Origin: UMGS1663 sp963621995
GTDB taxonomy: Bacteria; Bacillota; Clostridia; TANB77; CAG-508
Length of the DNA: 64,000 bases
Direction of reading: 5' to 3'
Assembly: GCA_963621995.1 (NCBI GenBank)
Contig: CAVFFZ010000002.1
Span: 1 to 64,000, forward strand
The translations under genes were made by a program, and so were the position numbers. Under the pieces are notes generated by a model. It was not told the origin of the DNA. It was given only the letters and a program-made list of their open reading frames with translations, and made no database searches. Positions 1 to 7,133 of the stretch are shown here, piece after piece. The stretch's first letter is position 1. Every line of letters starts with the position of its first letter.

Positions 1-1
1 G

Positions 2-658
2 CTAGAAGATGATGATGAAACATTATCATATGAGCCAATAGAAAAATTAATAGAATTTAGGGAAAAAATAGCAACTGCAATAACAAAAGAAGGAGTAGAA
101 ACTAAACAAAGCGATACAGCTGATGTTATGGCAGAAAACATAGGAAAAATAAAGGATAAAGTAGTTCAAAAAGGAGGAACTGCAACAGAAGATAAAATTC
201 TAAAGGATTATACAGCATATAAAGATGGAAAATTAATAACAGGAACAATGACTAATAATGGAGCTTGGACGGGAGCAACTACAGGGGCAGGCAATGTTAG
301 TATTCCTGCCGGATATCATAATGGCTTAGGTTACGTCAGTGGTTCTGGTGCCTACAATCAAGGAGTAACTGATGCTGATAGTCGTGTTAATACGTCCAGT
401 GCTTCATATAGCACAGGGTATACAAATGGCTATAGTGCTGGAGTTAATACTCAGAGTGGAAAGACAAAAAGTGGCAGTGCATCATCTACTGTTATTTGGA
501 AAGGATGGACTTCATATGGAGGGGTACAAAGTGCCAACCATGGAGTATTAACATTTAAAGTTTCTGTAACTGGTAATACAGCGACTCTGGATATTTCTTC
601 TGGAACGGACTCAGAATATGGCATTCACCATAGTATGAATATACCTTTGTCAGAGTAA
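2..658 (+). CDS. C-terminal part of a phage-tail-like or surface repeat protein (5' end outside the window)
   Basis: The reading frame is open from base 2 to the stop at 656-658. The first ATG at 128 is therefore probably internal, and the true start lies upstream of the window. The visible part has a charged helical stretch, then a module reading GGTATEDKILKDYTAYKDG followed by LITGTM. That module resembles segments of phage tail and surface-display proteins. A Gly/Ser/Asn/Tyr-rich stretch and a beta-rich end follow. Several codons between about 290 and 640 end in C or T, unlike the A-ending housekeeping genes nearby, which suggests acquired DNA. I do not recognise a specific function. A structural role at a phage tail or cell surface is inference. 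Confidence 0.6.
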   Translation, partial: LEDDDETLSYEPIEKLIEFREKIATAITKEGVETKQSDTADVMAENIGKIKDKVVQKGGTATEDKILKDYTAYKDGKLITGTMTNNGAWTGATTGAGNVSIPAGYHNGLGYVSGSGAYNQGVTDADSRVNTSSASYSTGYTNGYSAGVNTQSGKTKSGSASSTVIWKGWTSYGGVQSANHGVLTFKVSVTGNTATLDISSGTDSEYGIHHSMNIPLSE

Positions 659-745
659 AAAAGTAAACCATAAAAACCTTTACAAAAAAATATGCTTATG
701 ATATATTTGAGAAAAATAAATGTAGGAATATAAGGAGGTTCTGCT

Positions 746-1210
746 ATGACAGAAGCGGATAAACACTTTATAGAAACATGCAAAAGAATAATAAAAGAAG
801 GATATTCATCTGAAGGAACAAGAGTTAGAACTAGATGGGAAGATGGAGAAACAGCAAATTATATATCATTAGTTGGAGTAACTAATGTATATGATGTAGG
901 AAAGGAATTTATGGTTGCAGCCAATGGATGGAATACTATGCAATATGTAGCACTTCTTTGCATGTTTGCACAAGTAGCAGGTTTAGAAGTAGGAACTTTA
1001 ACACACAATATAGGAGATTGTCATATATATGATAGACATGTTCCATTAATAGAAAAATTAATAGAAGCAGAAAGTATGGATGTACATCCAAAATTAGTTA
1101 TAAAAAATCCAACTAAAAATTTCTATGATTTCAAAGTAGAAGATTTTGAAATAGAAGGATATGATTATAATAAAGATATAAAACTTGGAAAGATTCCAGT
1201 TGCAATTTAA
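746..1210 (+). pseudogene. thyA: Thymidylate synthase with a large in-frame internal deletion
   Basis: The 154-aa product joins the two ends of a thymidylate synthase. Residues 1-55 match the family N-terminus (RVRTRWEDG region). Residues 56-154 match the C-terminal third: NGWN, then AQVAGLEVG, GDCHIYDRH, and the terminal FEIEGYDYN...PVAI. Family members are about 265-280 aa, so roughly 120 residues are missing between F55 and M56 (bases 910/911). The missing part holds the catalytic cysteine and the phosphate-binding arginines. Counterparts of E. coli N177, H207 and Y209 remain (N63, H93, Y95). The frame and a strong ribosome site (AAGGAGG) are intact, so a protein may still be made, but it cannot catalyse dTMP synthesis. 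No DHFR gene is adjacent. A genuine deletion is more likely than coincidence; an assembly collapse is possible. Confidence 0.85.
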
Positions 1211-1225
1211 TAGACGGAACGAAAA

Positions 1226-1246
1226 GGACCGTCCCTAATGTTCGGA
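1226..1246. repeat. Decayed half of the palindrome found after polC
   Basis: This short stretch aligns with the left arm of the perfect palindrome at 21923-21988 (shared core CCNTAATGTTC) but has substitutions and no matching right arm. It probably is a degraded member of the same dispersed family. Confidence 0.3.
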
Positions 1247-1264
1247 TATAGAACCTGTTGAAAT

Positions 1265-1320
1265 AAAACTAAGAAACTAACAGTCTATACTAAATGGAGT
1301 TTCTTAGTTTTTATTTTTTT
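1265..1320 (+). terminator. Intrinsic terminator after the thyA remnant
   Basis: The arms AAAACTAAGAAACT (1265-1278) and AGTTTCTTAGTTTT (1298-1311) are perfectly complementary over 14 bp and are followed by a T-rich run to 1320. It separates the thyA remnant from the prepilin promoter. Confidence 0.8.
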
Positions 1321-1333
1321 AATCCAAAAAGTA

Positions 1334-1362
1334 TTGACTAACAAGTAAAGTATTGTTAAAAT
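1334..1362 (+). promoter_or_regulatory. Sigma-A-type promoter of prepilin cassette 1
   Basis: TTGACT (1334-1339), a 17-nt spacer and TAAAAT (1357-1362). The same promoter occurs at 54489-54517 in cassette 2. The predicted transcript has a 5' leader of about 250 nt before the start codon at 1622. Confidence 0.7.
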
Positions 1363-1369
1363 ATTTTTG

Positions 1370-1621
1370 TCAAAGAATGTAACAACTAATAAACATAAAA
1401 TTATACATTGAAAAATATTATTCAAGTTTTAGAAAGAAATTATTGAAATGTATAGAATTGTATAATTTTATGTCTAAAAGTTGAATGGCATAATTTTTAT
1501 ATTCGAGGAAATTTATCATAGTATGATAAATTTCTGTAGAAGATAAATATAGAGGAATAAAACAAAAGAAAAAGCAGAAAATAAATGTAAACGTGAAATA
1601 CACAAAGGAGGATAAAGTAAA
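1370..1621 (+). promoter_or_regulatory. Long structured 5' leader of the prepilin gene, duplicated at 54525-54776
   Basis: The leader can form a 15-bp perfect long-range stem (1393-1407 with 1459-1473) and a perfect 12-bp hairpin (1508-1519 with 1523-1534, loop AGT). The ribosome site AAAGGAGG lies just before the start. It is almost identical to the leader of the second cassette. I looked for the conserved cores of c-di-GMP-I and c-di-GMP-II riboswitches and did not see them. A cis-acting RNA or a recombination substrate are the two readings; no known class is recognised. Confidence 0.55.
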
Positions 1622-2948
1622 ATGAAAAAACAAGAAAAAAGTGAAAGAAAAAACTTAAATAAAGAGAAAAACAAAATAATGCAAAGAAATACAAAAGGAA
1701 TAACATTAATAGCATTAGTAGTAACAGTAATAGTGCTAATCATATTAGCAGGAGTAAGTATAAGTTTAGTATTAGGACAAAATGGAATAGTAAACAAAGC
1801 CGAAAAAGCAAAAGAAAATACTGAGCTTGCAAAAACTGAAGAAGAAACAATATTAAATGACTTAGCAAAGCAAATAGAAGAAGGAACAAGTGGAGGTACA
1901 ACAAATCCACAAGAAACAATAAAAACAGTAGAAGAAGTAAAAGACGGAGACTATTTCAATAAACCAACAACAATAAAAGATAACAATGGAAACTTAATAA
2001 AAGTACCAGAAGGATTTAAAGTAGCAGAAGATAGTGGAATAAATGTAACAGAGGGAATAGTAATAGAAGATAATGATATAATTGATGGAATTGGAAACAA
2101 TAGAGGAAACCAATATGTATGGGTACCAGTAGGAACAGGAATAAAGAAAGCAGATGGAAAGACAGTAGATATAACACTAGGAAGATATACATTTGCAGAT
2201 GGAACAGACGATAAAGCATTAGATGGAACAACAGTACTTGCAAAAGGAACACCAATATTACAACAAAATGCAGAAAATTATGCAGACGAAGTTTTAATTA
2301 ATTCACGTTATAAAGAATTAGCAACATCAAGAATAGGAACAGTAGATGAAAGTAACCATTTAAATGATACCAATACAACAGCTTTAAATTTAAAAAGATT
2401 TGTAGATAGCGTAAAAACAAATGGTGGGTATTATATAGCTCGTTATGAAGCAAGTTATGGAACAGATGGAAAAGCAAATTCAAAGGTTTCAAATAATTTT
2501 ATTGATACTCCTGAAACTGCACCAACAACAGAAGGGACATTATGGAATAATATAACACAAATAAATTCAGCAACAGCAAGTAGAGGGTTATATACAACAG
2601 CAACAACTGATTTAATGAATAGTTATGCATGGAATACAGCAATAGTATATATACAAAACTTTTCAGAAGATACAGATTACTCTTGGCAAGATGGAGTTAG
2701 TATAAATTCTTCATTATCAAATACAGGCTCAAATGGAGATGAAGTATGTAAAATAAATGATATGGGATCAAATTGTTTTGAGTGGACAACAGAATACTCT
2801 AATAACACCTCTAGCTCTTATGTTTCCCCTTGCTCTAGTACACGGGGGCTGTTACTGCTATTACGACTATTGCACGAGCTCTCGTTTTAACGACTTAGCG
2901 ACTGAGGAGTACGTGGAGTATGCGTTCAGGCCCATCCTTTATATGTAG
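1622..2948 (+). CDS. Prepilin-like protein with FGE/C-type-lectin-like C-terminus and a putative hypervariable region; frameshifted near the 3' end
   Basis: A charged 26-residue presequence ends in KG, followed by ITLIALVVT and a hydrophobic helix (about residues 27-50). This is a type IV prepilin-type signal, although position +5 is Ala instead of the usual Glu. A charged helix and a beta-rich ectodomain follow, with YVWVPVG, YIARYEASYG and NDMGSNCFEWTTE, which resemble the formylglycine-generating-enzyme/sulfatase-modifying fold. The start has an excellent ribosome site. From 2795 to 2948 the codons change character: 15 consecutive codons end in C or T. Reading straight through gives a 422-aa protein ending at 2890. 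Removing one G from the five-G run at 2844-2848 restores an end typical of this fold (SSRFN...EYAFRPILYM) that stops at 2948. The frameshift could be a sequencing error, phase variation, or a retrohoming error. Surface display and ligand binding are inference. Confidence 0.75.
2795..2948 (+). other. Candidate variable repeat (DGR-like) at the end of prepilin 1
   Basis: By hand count about 33 of 154 bases are A, well below the surrounding gene. Almost all of the first 15 codons, and the Tyr/Cys/Asp/Ser-rich block after the G run, are NNC or NNT. This is the pattern expected when AAC/AAT codons of a template repeat are randomised at adenines. The position, the C-terminus of a C-type-lectin-like fold, is the standard one for retroelement targets. 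No template repeat or reverse transcriptase is present in the window. Confidence 0.5.
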
Positions 2949-3025
2949 TCCTGAGCGCTGTTAAGAAGGTTATAAAGTATAGTGTATCAAATATAAAAAT
3001 AATTTTAAAGTTCGCATTTTAGCGT

Positions 3026-3052
3026 GGCGCCACTAGCGTGGCGTCTTTTTTT
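3026..3052 (+). terminator. Intrinsic terminator after prepilin 1
   Basis: CGCCAC (3028-3033), loop TAGC, GTGGCG (3038-3043), extended by a G-T and a G-C pair, then a T tract to 3052. Confidence 0.75.
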
Positions 3053-3095
3053 ATTTCAAAAAAAGACAACGCAAAAAAGAAAGGTGGCAAAATAT

Positions 3096-3164
3096 ATGAG
3101 TTTTAGTAATATGTTAGAAATATTAAAAGAAAAAAATAAAGGAAAGATAGTAATAATAAAATAA
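3096..3164 (+). CDS. 22-aa small ORF translationally coupled to the OB-fold gene
   Basis: ATG at 3096 follows a ribosome site (AAAGGTGG, 3081-3088). It encodes MSFSNMLEILKEKN plus eight further residues. Its TAA shares its last A with the ATG of the next gene (TAATG, 3162-3166). The downstream gene has only a weak site of its own, so this ORF probably delivers ribosomes to it. It could also be a small protein in its own right. It is below the usual length cut-off of gene finders. Confidence 0.5.
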   Translation: MSFSNMLEILKEKNKGKIVIIK

Positions 3165-3409
3165 TGAATATATGTTTTATATTAGGAAAAGTAATAAGTG
3201 AAGTTGAGTTTGAATTTATATACAATAGCAAAGATGTATCAATAAGTATTTTTAAAATAATGTTAAAAAATAAGAGTACAATAGAATGTATGGCTTATAA
3301 TGATGTTGCAGATTATATATATAGAAATGTAAAAATAGATGATATGTTATTAATAGAAGGAAAAATTCACAATGATAGTATAGAAATTTTGAAGACGGAA
3401 AAAGTTTGA
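3164..3409 (+). CDS. Small OB-fold, SSB-like protein
   Basis: This 81-aa protein has the layout of a minimal single-strand-binding OB fold: an N-terminal strand (CFILGKV), a middle strand pair ending in IECMAYNDVADYIYRN, and DDMLLIEGKI, which matches the 'G-x-V-x-V-E-G-R-I' strand of SSB. It lacks the long acidic C-terminal tail of replicative SSB. A partial frameshifted copy lies at 56236-56348 behind the second prepilin cassette, so the gene travels with these cassettes. It starts inside the stop codon of the preceding 22-aa ORF. Single-stranded nucleic acid binding is inference from the fold. A role in cassette recombination is possible but unproven. Confidence 0.55.
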   Translation: MNICFILGKVISEVEFEFIYNSKDVSISIFKIMLKNKSTIECMAYNDVADYIYRNVKIDDMLLIEGKIHNDSIEILKTEKV

Positions 3410-3479
3410 AAACAAAGAACTATGTATGTTGAAATCCAAAAAATCTCGTGAAAAAGCCAAAAAAGTAAAGTAAAAACAC

Positions 3480-3508
3480 TTGACAAAATTAATAAAATAG
3501 TGTAAAGT
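3480..3508 (+). promoter_or_regulatory. Promoter of the ylxM-ffh-...-rplS block
   Basis: TTGACA (3480-3485), 17-nt spacer, TAAAGT (3503-3508), about 55 nt before the ylxM start. Confidence 0.65.
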
Positions 3509-3565
3509 ATATTAGCATTACAAAATATAGCTAAAAATATTGTTTTTTGCAAAGAGGTGGTTTTT

Positions 3566-3913
3566 GTGGAGAAAAAGATTAAAATAAGTATGTTATGCGA
3601 GATTTATGGTAAATTATTAACCGAAAAACAGCTTGAAATCTTAAATGACTACTATAATAATGACTTATCTCTTACCGAAATTGCGGAAAATAATAATATA
3701 ACAAGGCAAGCTGTTTTAGACAACATAAAGAAGGGAGAGAATAAACTTTTCGAGTTTGAAGAAAAGTTATCATTTATGGATAAGACAATAAAACAAGAAA
3801 AATTATTACAAGAAGTTCTAACAGAATTAAGCAAAATAGAAGATGCTTCATCAGACAAAAAAATTGAAAAAATATTAAATCACGTTAGAAAAGAACTAAC
3901 TTGTTTAGTTTAA
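3566..3913 (+). CDS. ylxM: YlxM/UPF0122 helix-turn-helix protein
   Basis: This 115-aa protein of the YlxM family resembles sigma-70 region 4: LTEKQLEILNDYYNNDLSLT, then a helix-turn-helix EIAENNNITRQAVLDNIKKG. In Firmicutes ylxM sits directly before ffh and its product is associated with the signal recognition particle; the same order is seen here with 15 nt to ffh. The GTG at 3557 lies inside the ribosome site AAAGAGGTGG, so I place the start at the next in-frame GTG (3566), five bases after that site. Confidence 0.88.
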   Translation: MEKKIKISMLCEIYGKLLTEKQLEILNDYYNNDLSLTEIAENNNITRQAVLDNIKKGENKLFEFEEKLSFMDKTIKQEKLLQEVLTELSKIEDASSDKKIEKILNHVRKELTCLV

Positions 3914-3928
3914 AGGAGGAAAAAACAT

Positions 3929-5278
3929 ATGGCATTTGAAGGATTATCTTCAAAACTTCAAAATATAACAAGAAAGTTAAGAGGAAAAGCAAGAATAACT
4001 GAATCAGATTTAAAAGAAATGTTAAGAGAGGTAAAACTTGCTTTATTAGAAGCTGATGTTAACTATAAAATAGTTAAAGATTTTATTTCATCAGTTCAAG
4101 AAAAAGCCTTAGGCCAAGATGTGTTAAAATCATTAACTCCAGGACAACAAGTTATAAAAATAGTTAAAGATGAATTAGTAGAACTTTTAGGCGGAGAGGA
4201 AAGCAAAATTAATTTTACTCCAAATCCTCCAACAGTAATAATGTTGGTTGGTCTCCAAGGTTCAGGAAAAACAACAACAGCAGGAAAACTTGCTAATCTA
4301 TTAAGGAAACAAGGCAAAAAGCCACTACTTGTAGCATGCGACATATATAGACCAGCAGCTATAAAGCAATTACAGGTAGTAGGAAAACAATTAAATATAC
4401 CAGTATATGCAAACGAAACATCAAAAGATGTGGTGCATATTGCAAAACAAGCAATGAACGTTGCTATATCTAAAATGAACGACGTAGTTATTTTAGATAC
4501 GGCGGGTAGGCTTCATATAGATGAAGAACTAATGCAAGAACTAAGAAATGTAAAGCAAGGAGTAAAACCACACGAAATATTATTAGTAGTAGACTCCATG
4601 ATAGGTCAAGACGCAGTAAATATTGCACAAAGTTTTAACGAAAATTTAGGAATAGATGGTGTAGTACTTACAAAGCTAGATGGAGACACTCGTGGTGGTG
4701 CAGCATTGTCTGTTAAGAAAGTAACAGGTAGACCAATTAAATTTGCAGCAACTGGTGAAAAATTAAGTGATATTGAAGTATTTCATCCGGACAGAATGGC
4801 ATCTAGAATATTGGGAATGGGAGATGTACTATCAATTATAGAAAAAGCAGAAGAATCATTTGATTTAGAACAAGCTGAAAAATTAGAAAAGCAATTAAGA
4901 AAAAAAGAATTTGATTTAGATGATTACTTAATACAATTAAGACAAGTTAAAAAAATGGGTTCTTTTTCATCATTACTAAAAATGATGCCAGGTATGGCAA
5001 ATATTAAAGATTTAAAAGTAGATGACAAAGAATTTGTAAGAATTGAAGCAATGATTTGTTCTATGACAAAAGAAGAAAAGAAAAATCCTAAACTTCTTAA
5101 TGCAAGTAGAAGGATTCGTATAGCTAAAGGTAGTGGAACAACAGTACAACAAATAAATCAATTTATGAAATCATTTGAAATGACACAAAAAATGATGAAA
5201 AAAATGCAAGATAGCAAAAATTTAAAGAAAATGATGAAAGGAATTAATCCTGAAGACTTAAAAGGTCTTATGAAATAG
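3929..5278 (+). CDS. ffh: Signal recognition particle GTPase Ffh
   Basis: The 449-aa protein has the complete family layout. An N-terminal helical bundle is followed by the GTPase domain with P-loop GLQGSGKTTTAGKLA (about residues 106-120), the DTAGRLHIDEE motif (about 189) and TKLDGDTRGGAALS (about 248). A methionine-rich M domain, which binds 4.5S RNA and signal sequences, begins near residue 300. It directs nascent membrane and secreted proteins to FtsY (present here at 50242) and SecYEG. The ribosome site AAAGGAGG precedes the ATG. It is cotranscribed with ylxM and probably with rpsP onward. Confidence 0.97.
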   Translation: MAFEGLSSKLQNITRKLRGKARITESDLKEMLREVKLALLEADVNYKIVKDFISSVQEKALGQDVLKSLTPGQQVIKIVKDELVELLGGEESKINFTPNPPTVIMLVGLQGSGKTTTAGKLANLLRKQGKKPLLVACDIYRPAAIKQLQVVGKQLNIPVYANETSKDVVHIAKQAMNVAISKMNDVVILDTAGRLHIDEELMQELRNVKQGVKPHEILLVVDSMIGQDAVNIAQSFNENLGIDGVVLTKLDGDTRGGAALSVKKVTGRPIKFAATGEKLSDIEVFHPDRMASRILGMGDVLSIIEKAEESFDLEQAEKLEKQLRKKEFDLDDYLIQLRQVKKMGSFSSLLKMMPGMANIKDLKVDDKEFVRIEAMICSMTKEEKKNPKLLNASRRIRIAKGSGTTVQQINQFMKSFEMTQKMMKKMQDSKNLKKMMKGINPEDLKGLMK

Positions 5279-5356
5279 TTATTAATTTTAAGTTCGCTGT
5301 TTAAAAGCGTGGCTAATAAAAATATATTAAAAAAACTTTAGAAAGAGGTGAATTTT

Positions 5357-5587
5357 ATGGTAAAAATAAGATTACAAAGAGCAGGTGCTAAAAAAGCTCC
5401 ATTCTATCATATTGTAGTTGCTGACTCTAGAAGCCCAAGAGATGGAAAAATTATTGAAAAAATAGGCTCATATGATCCAATGACAAATCCATCAACAATA
5501 GTTATAGACAAAGAAAAACTAGCTACATGGACAAAAAATGGTGCAAAACCAACAGAATCTGTAAAAGCTTTAATAGAAAAAGCATAA
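5357..5587 (+). CDS. rpsP: Ribosomal protein S16
   Basis: The 76-aa protein starts MVKIRLQRAGAKKAPFYHIV and has the family's VADSRSPRDGK and IGSYDPM motifs. It assembles early into the 30S 5' domain. An in-frame GTG at 5348 is part of the ribosome site GAAAGAGGTG, so the ATG at 5357 is the start. The order rpsP-khpA-rimM-trmD-rplS downstream of ffh is the classical Firmicutes arrangement. Confidence 0.96.
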   Translation: MVKIRLQRAGAKKAPFYHIVVADSRSPRDGKIIEKIGSYDPMTNPSTIVIDKEKLATWTKNGAKPTESVKALIEKA

Positions 5588-5605
5588 GGCTAGGAGGAAT
5601 TTTAA

Positions 5606-5836
5606 ATGAAAGAAATTCTAGGAACATTAATTAAAAGCCTTGTAGAAAAACAAAATGAAGTTACAATTACTGAAAAACCAGAAGAAAAACAAACTGTATA
5701 CGAAGTAAAAGTTGCAGAAAGTGATATGGGAAAAGTAATTGGAAAACAAGGCAGAGTTGCTAAATCAATTAGAACTGTAATGAAATCTATTGCAGAAAAA
5801 GAACACAAAAAAATAGTAATTGAATTTTTAGATTAA
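5606..5836 (+). CDS. khpA: KH-domain RNA-binding protein KhpA (YlqC)
   Basis: A 76-aa single KH domain with the GxxG loop in VIGKQGRVAKSI. Family members bind RNA, often as a heterodimer with KhpB, and influence cell elongation and division. It lies between rpsP (18-nt gap) and rimM (9-nt gap) and has its own ribosome site (TAGGAGG). No KhpB/Jag gene is in the window. Confidence 0.93.
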   Translation: MKEILGTLIKSLVEKQNEVTITEKPEEKQTVYEVKVAESDMGKVIGKQGRVAKSIRTVMKSIAEKEHKKIVIEFLD

Positions 5837-5845
5837 GAGGAAAAA

Positions 5846-6352
5846 ATGCAAGAATATTTTGAAGTAGGACAAATTGTTAATACATTTGGAATAAAAGGCC
5901 AACTTAAAGTAAAACCTTTCACAGATGATATGAAACGATTTGAAGAATTAAAAACCGTATATATATGTAAAAAAAATGAAATGAAAAAAGTTGAAATAGA
6001 AGATGTTAAATATAATAAACAATGCGTTTTACTTAAAGTAAAAGGAATTGAAGATTTAACAGAGGCAGAAAAATATAAAGGTCTATTTTTAAAAATAGAT
6101 AGAAAAAATGCCAAAAAACTTCCTAAAGATACTTATTTTATTGCTGATATATTAGGTTTAGAAGTATATACAGATGAAGGCGAACTTTTAGGAAAAGTAG
6201 ATGACATATTTCCTACAGGAGCTAACGATGTATATGTTGTAAAAAATGAACTTGGAAAACAAATATTGTTGCCAAGTATTCCAGAAGTTCTAAAAGAAAT
6301 TGATTTAGAAAAAGGAAAGGTAATAGTTCACTTAATTGAAGGTTTAAGATAA
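5846..6352 (+). CDS. rimM: 16S rRNA processing protein RimM
   Basis: The 168-aa protein has the N-terminal barrel (VGQIVNTFGIKGQLKVKPF) and the C-terminal PRC barrel (ILGLEVYTDEGELLGKVDDI...LPSIPEVLKEID). RimM helps 30S head maturation around S19. The gap to khpA is 9 nt and to trmD 15 nt, within the ribosomal operon. Confidence 0.95.
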   Translation: MQEYFEVGQIVNTFGIKGQLKVKPFTDDMKRFEELKTVYICKKNEMKKVEIEDVKYNKQCVLLKVKGIEDLTEAEKYKGLFLKIDRKNAKKLPKDTYFIADILGLEVYTDEGELLGKVDDIFPTGANDVYVVKNELGKQILLPSIPEVLKEIDLEKGKVIVHLIEGLR

Positions 6353-6367
6353 GAAAGGAAAAATAAA

Positions 6368-7045
6368 ATGCAATTTGATGTGTTAACACTTTTTCCAGAA
6401 ATGTTTATACCATTACAAAAAAGTATTTTGGAAAGAGCACAAAAAAACGGAAATATTAATATTAATTTAATTAATATTAGAGATTTCTCAAAAGATAAAC
6501 ACAAAAAAGTAGATGATACTCCATATGGTGGAGGAGCTGGAATGGTTATAAGACCAGATGTAGTATATGATGCTTATAATTCTATTGAAAGTAGAGAAAA
6601 TGCAAAAGTAATTTTTCTTTCACCACAGGGGAAAACCTTAAATCAACAAAAAGTAGAAGAATTATCAAACAAAGAACATCTTATCTTACTGTGCGGACAT
6701 TATGAAGGTATAGACCAAAGAGTATTAGATAAAATTGTGGATGAGGAAATATCTATTGGAGATTATGTTTTAACAGGAGGAGAACTTCCAAGTATGGTTC
6801 TTATAGATGCTGTTTCAAGATACGTAGACGGTGTATTAAATAAGGAATCCATAAAAGAAGAATCTTTTTCAAATAACTTATTAGAATATCCTCAATATAC
6901 AAGACCAGAAACTTTTTTAGATGAAAAAGTTCCTGAAGTTCTAATTTCAGGTCATCATGAAAATATTCGTAAGTGGAGAGAAGAACAATCCAAAATAATA
7001 ACAAATAAAAAAAGACCAGATTTAATAATAAATTTGGAAAAATAA
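6368..7045 (+). CDS. trmD: tRNA (guanine-37-N1)-methyltransferase TrmD
   Basis: The 225-aa SPOUT methyltransferase makes m1G37 from S-adenosylmethionine and so prevents +1 frameshifting. It carries the knot motifs GGGAGMVIRPD (about residue 54), LCGHYEGIDQR (about 108) and IGDYVLTGGELP (about 129). The length is slightly short of the usual 240-250 aa, with the C-terminal helical part complete to RPDLI. It is preceded by rimM and followed by rplS, as in most Firmicutes. Confidence 0.96.
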   Translation: MQFDVLTLFPEMFIPLQKSILERAQKNGNININLINIRDFSKDKHKKVDDTPYGGGAGMVIRPDVVYDAYNSIESRENAKVIFLSPQGKTLNQQKVEELSNKEHLILLCGHYEGIDQRVLDKIVDEEISIGDYVLTGGELPSMVLIDAVSRYVDGVLNKESIKEESFSNNLLEYPQYTRPETFLDEKVPEVLISGHHENIRKWREEQSKIITNKKRPDLIINLEK

Positions 7046-7133
7046 AAGAAAGTGTAATGAACACAAAATTAAAAAGCGCCATTCAATAAATAATAAGAAT
7101 GCGACACTTAAATAAAGAAAGGAGATATCAATT
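7046..7133 (+). promoter_or_regulatory. Possible L19-type autoregulatory leader before rplS
   Basis: The 88-nt gap between trmD and rplS is long for this operon. It contains partially complementary segments around 7074-7083 and 7095-7110. Firmicutes rplS genes are known to have an L19-binding leader in this position. The match here is only by position and weak pairing. Confidence 0.3.

Noticed and set aside
1326..1621. c-di-GMP riboswitch in the prepilin leader
   Set aside because: The conserved cores of classes I and II are not present; only the simple stems described are visible.
1418..1797. Overlapping Phe/Leu-rich minus-strand frames over the prepilin leader, and the same set at 54573-54979
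   Set aside because: They are mirror images of the AT-rich leader and signal-peptide region. Their duplication follows from the 388-bp repeat.
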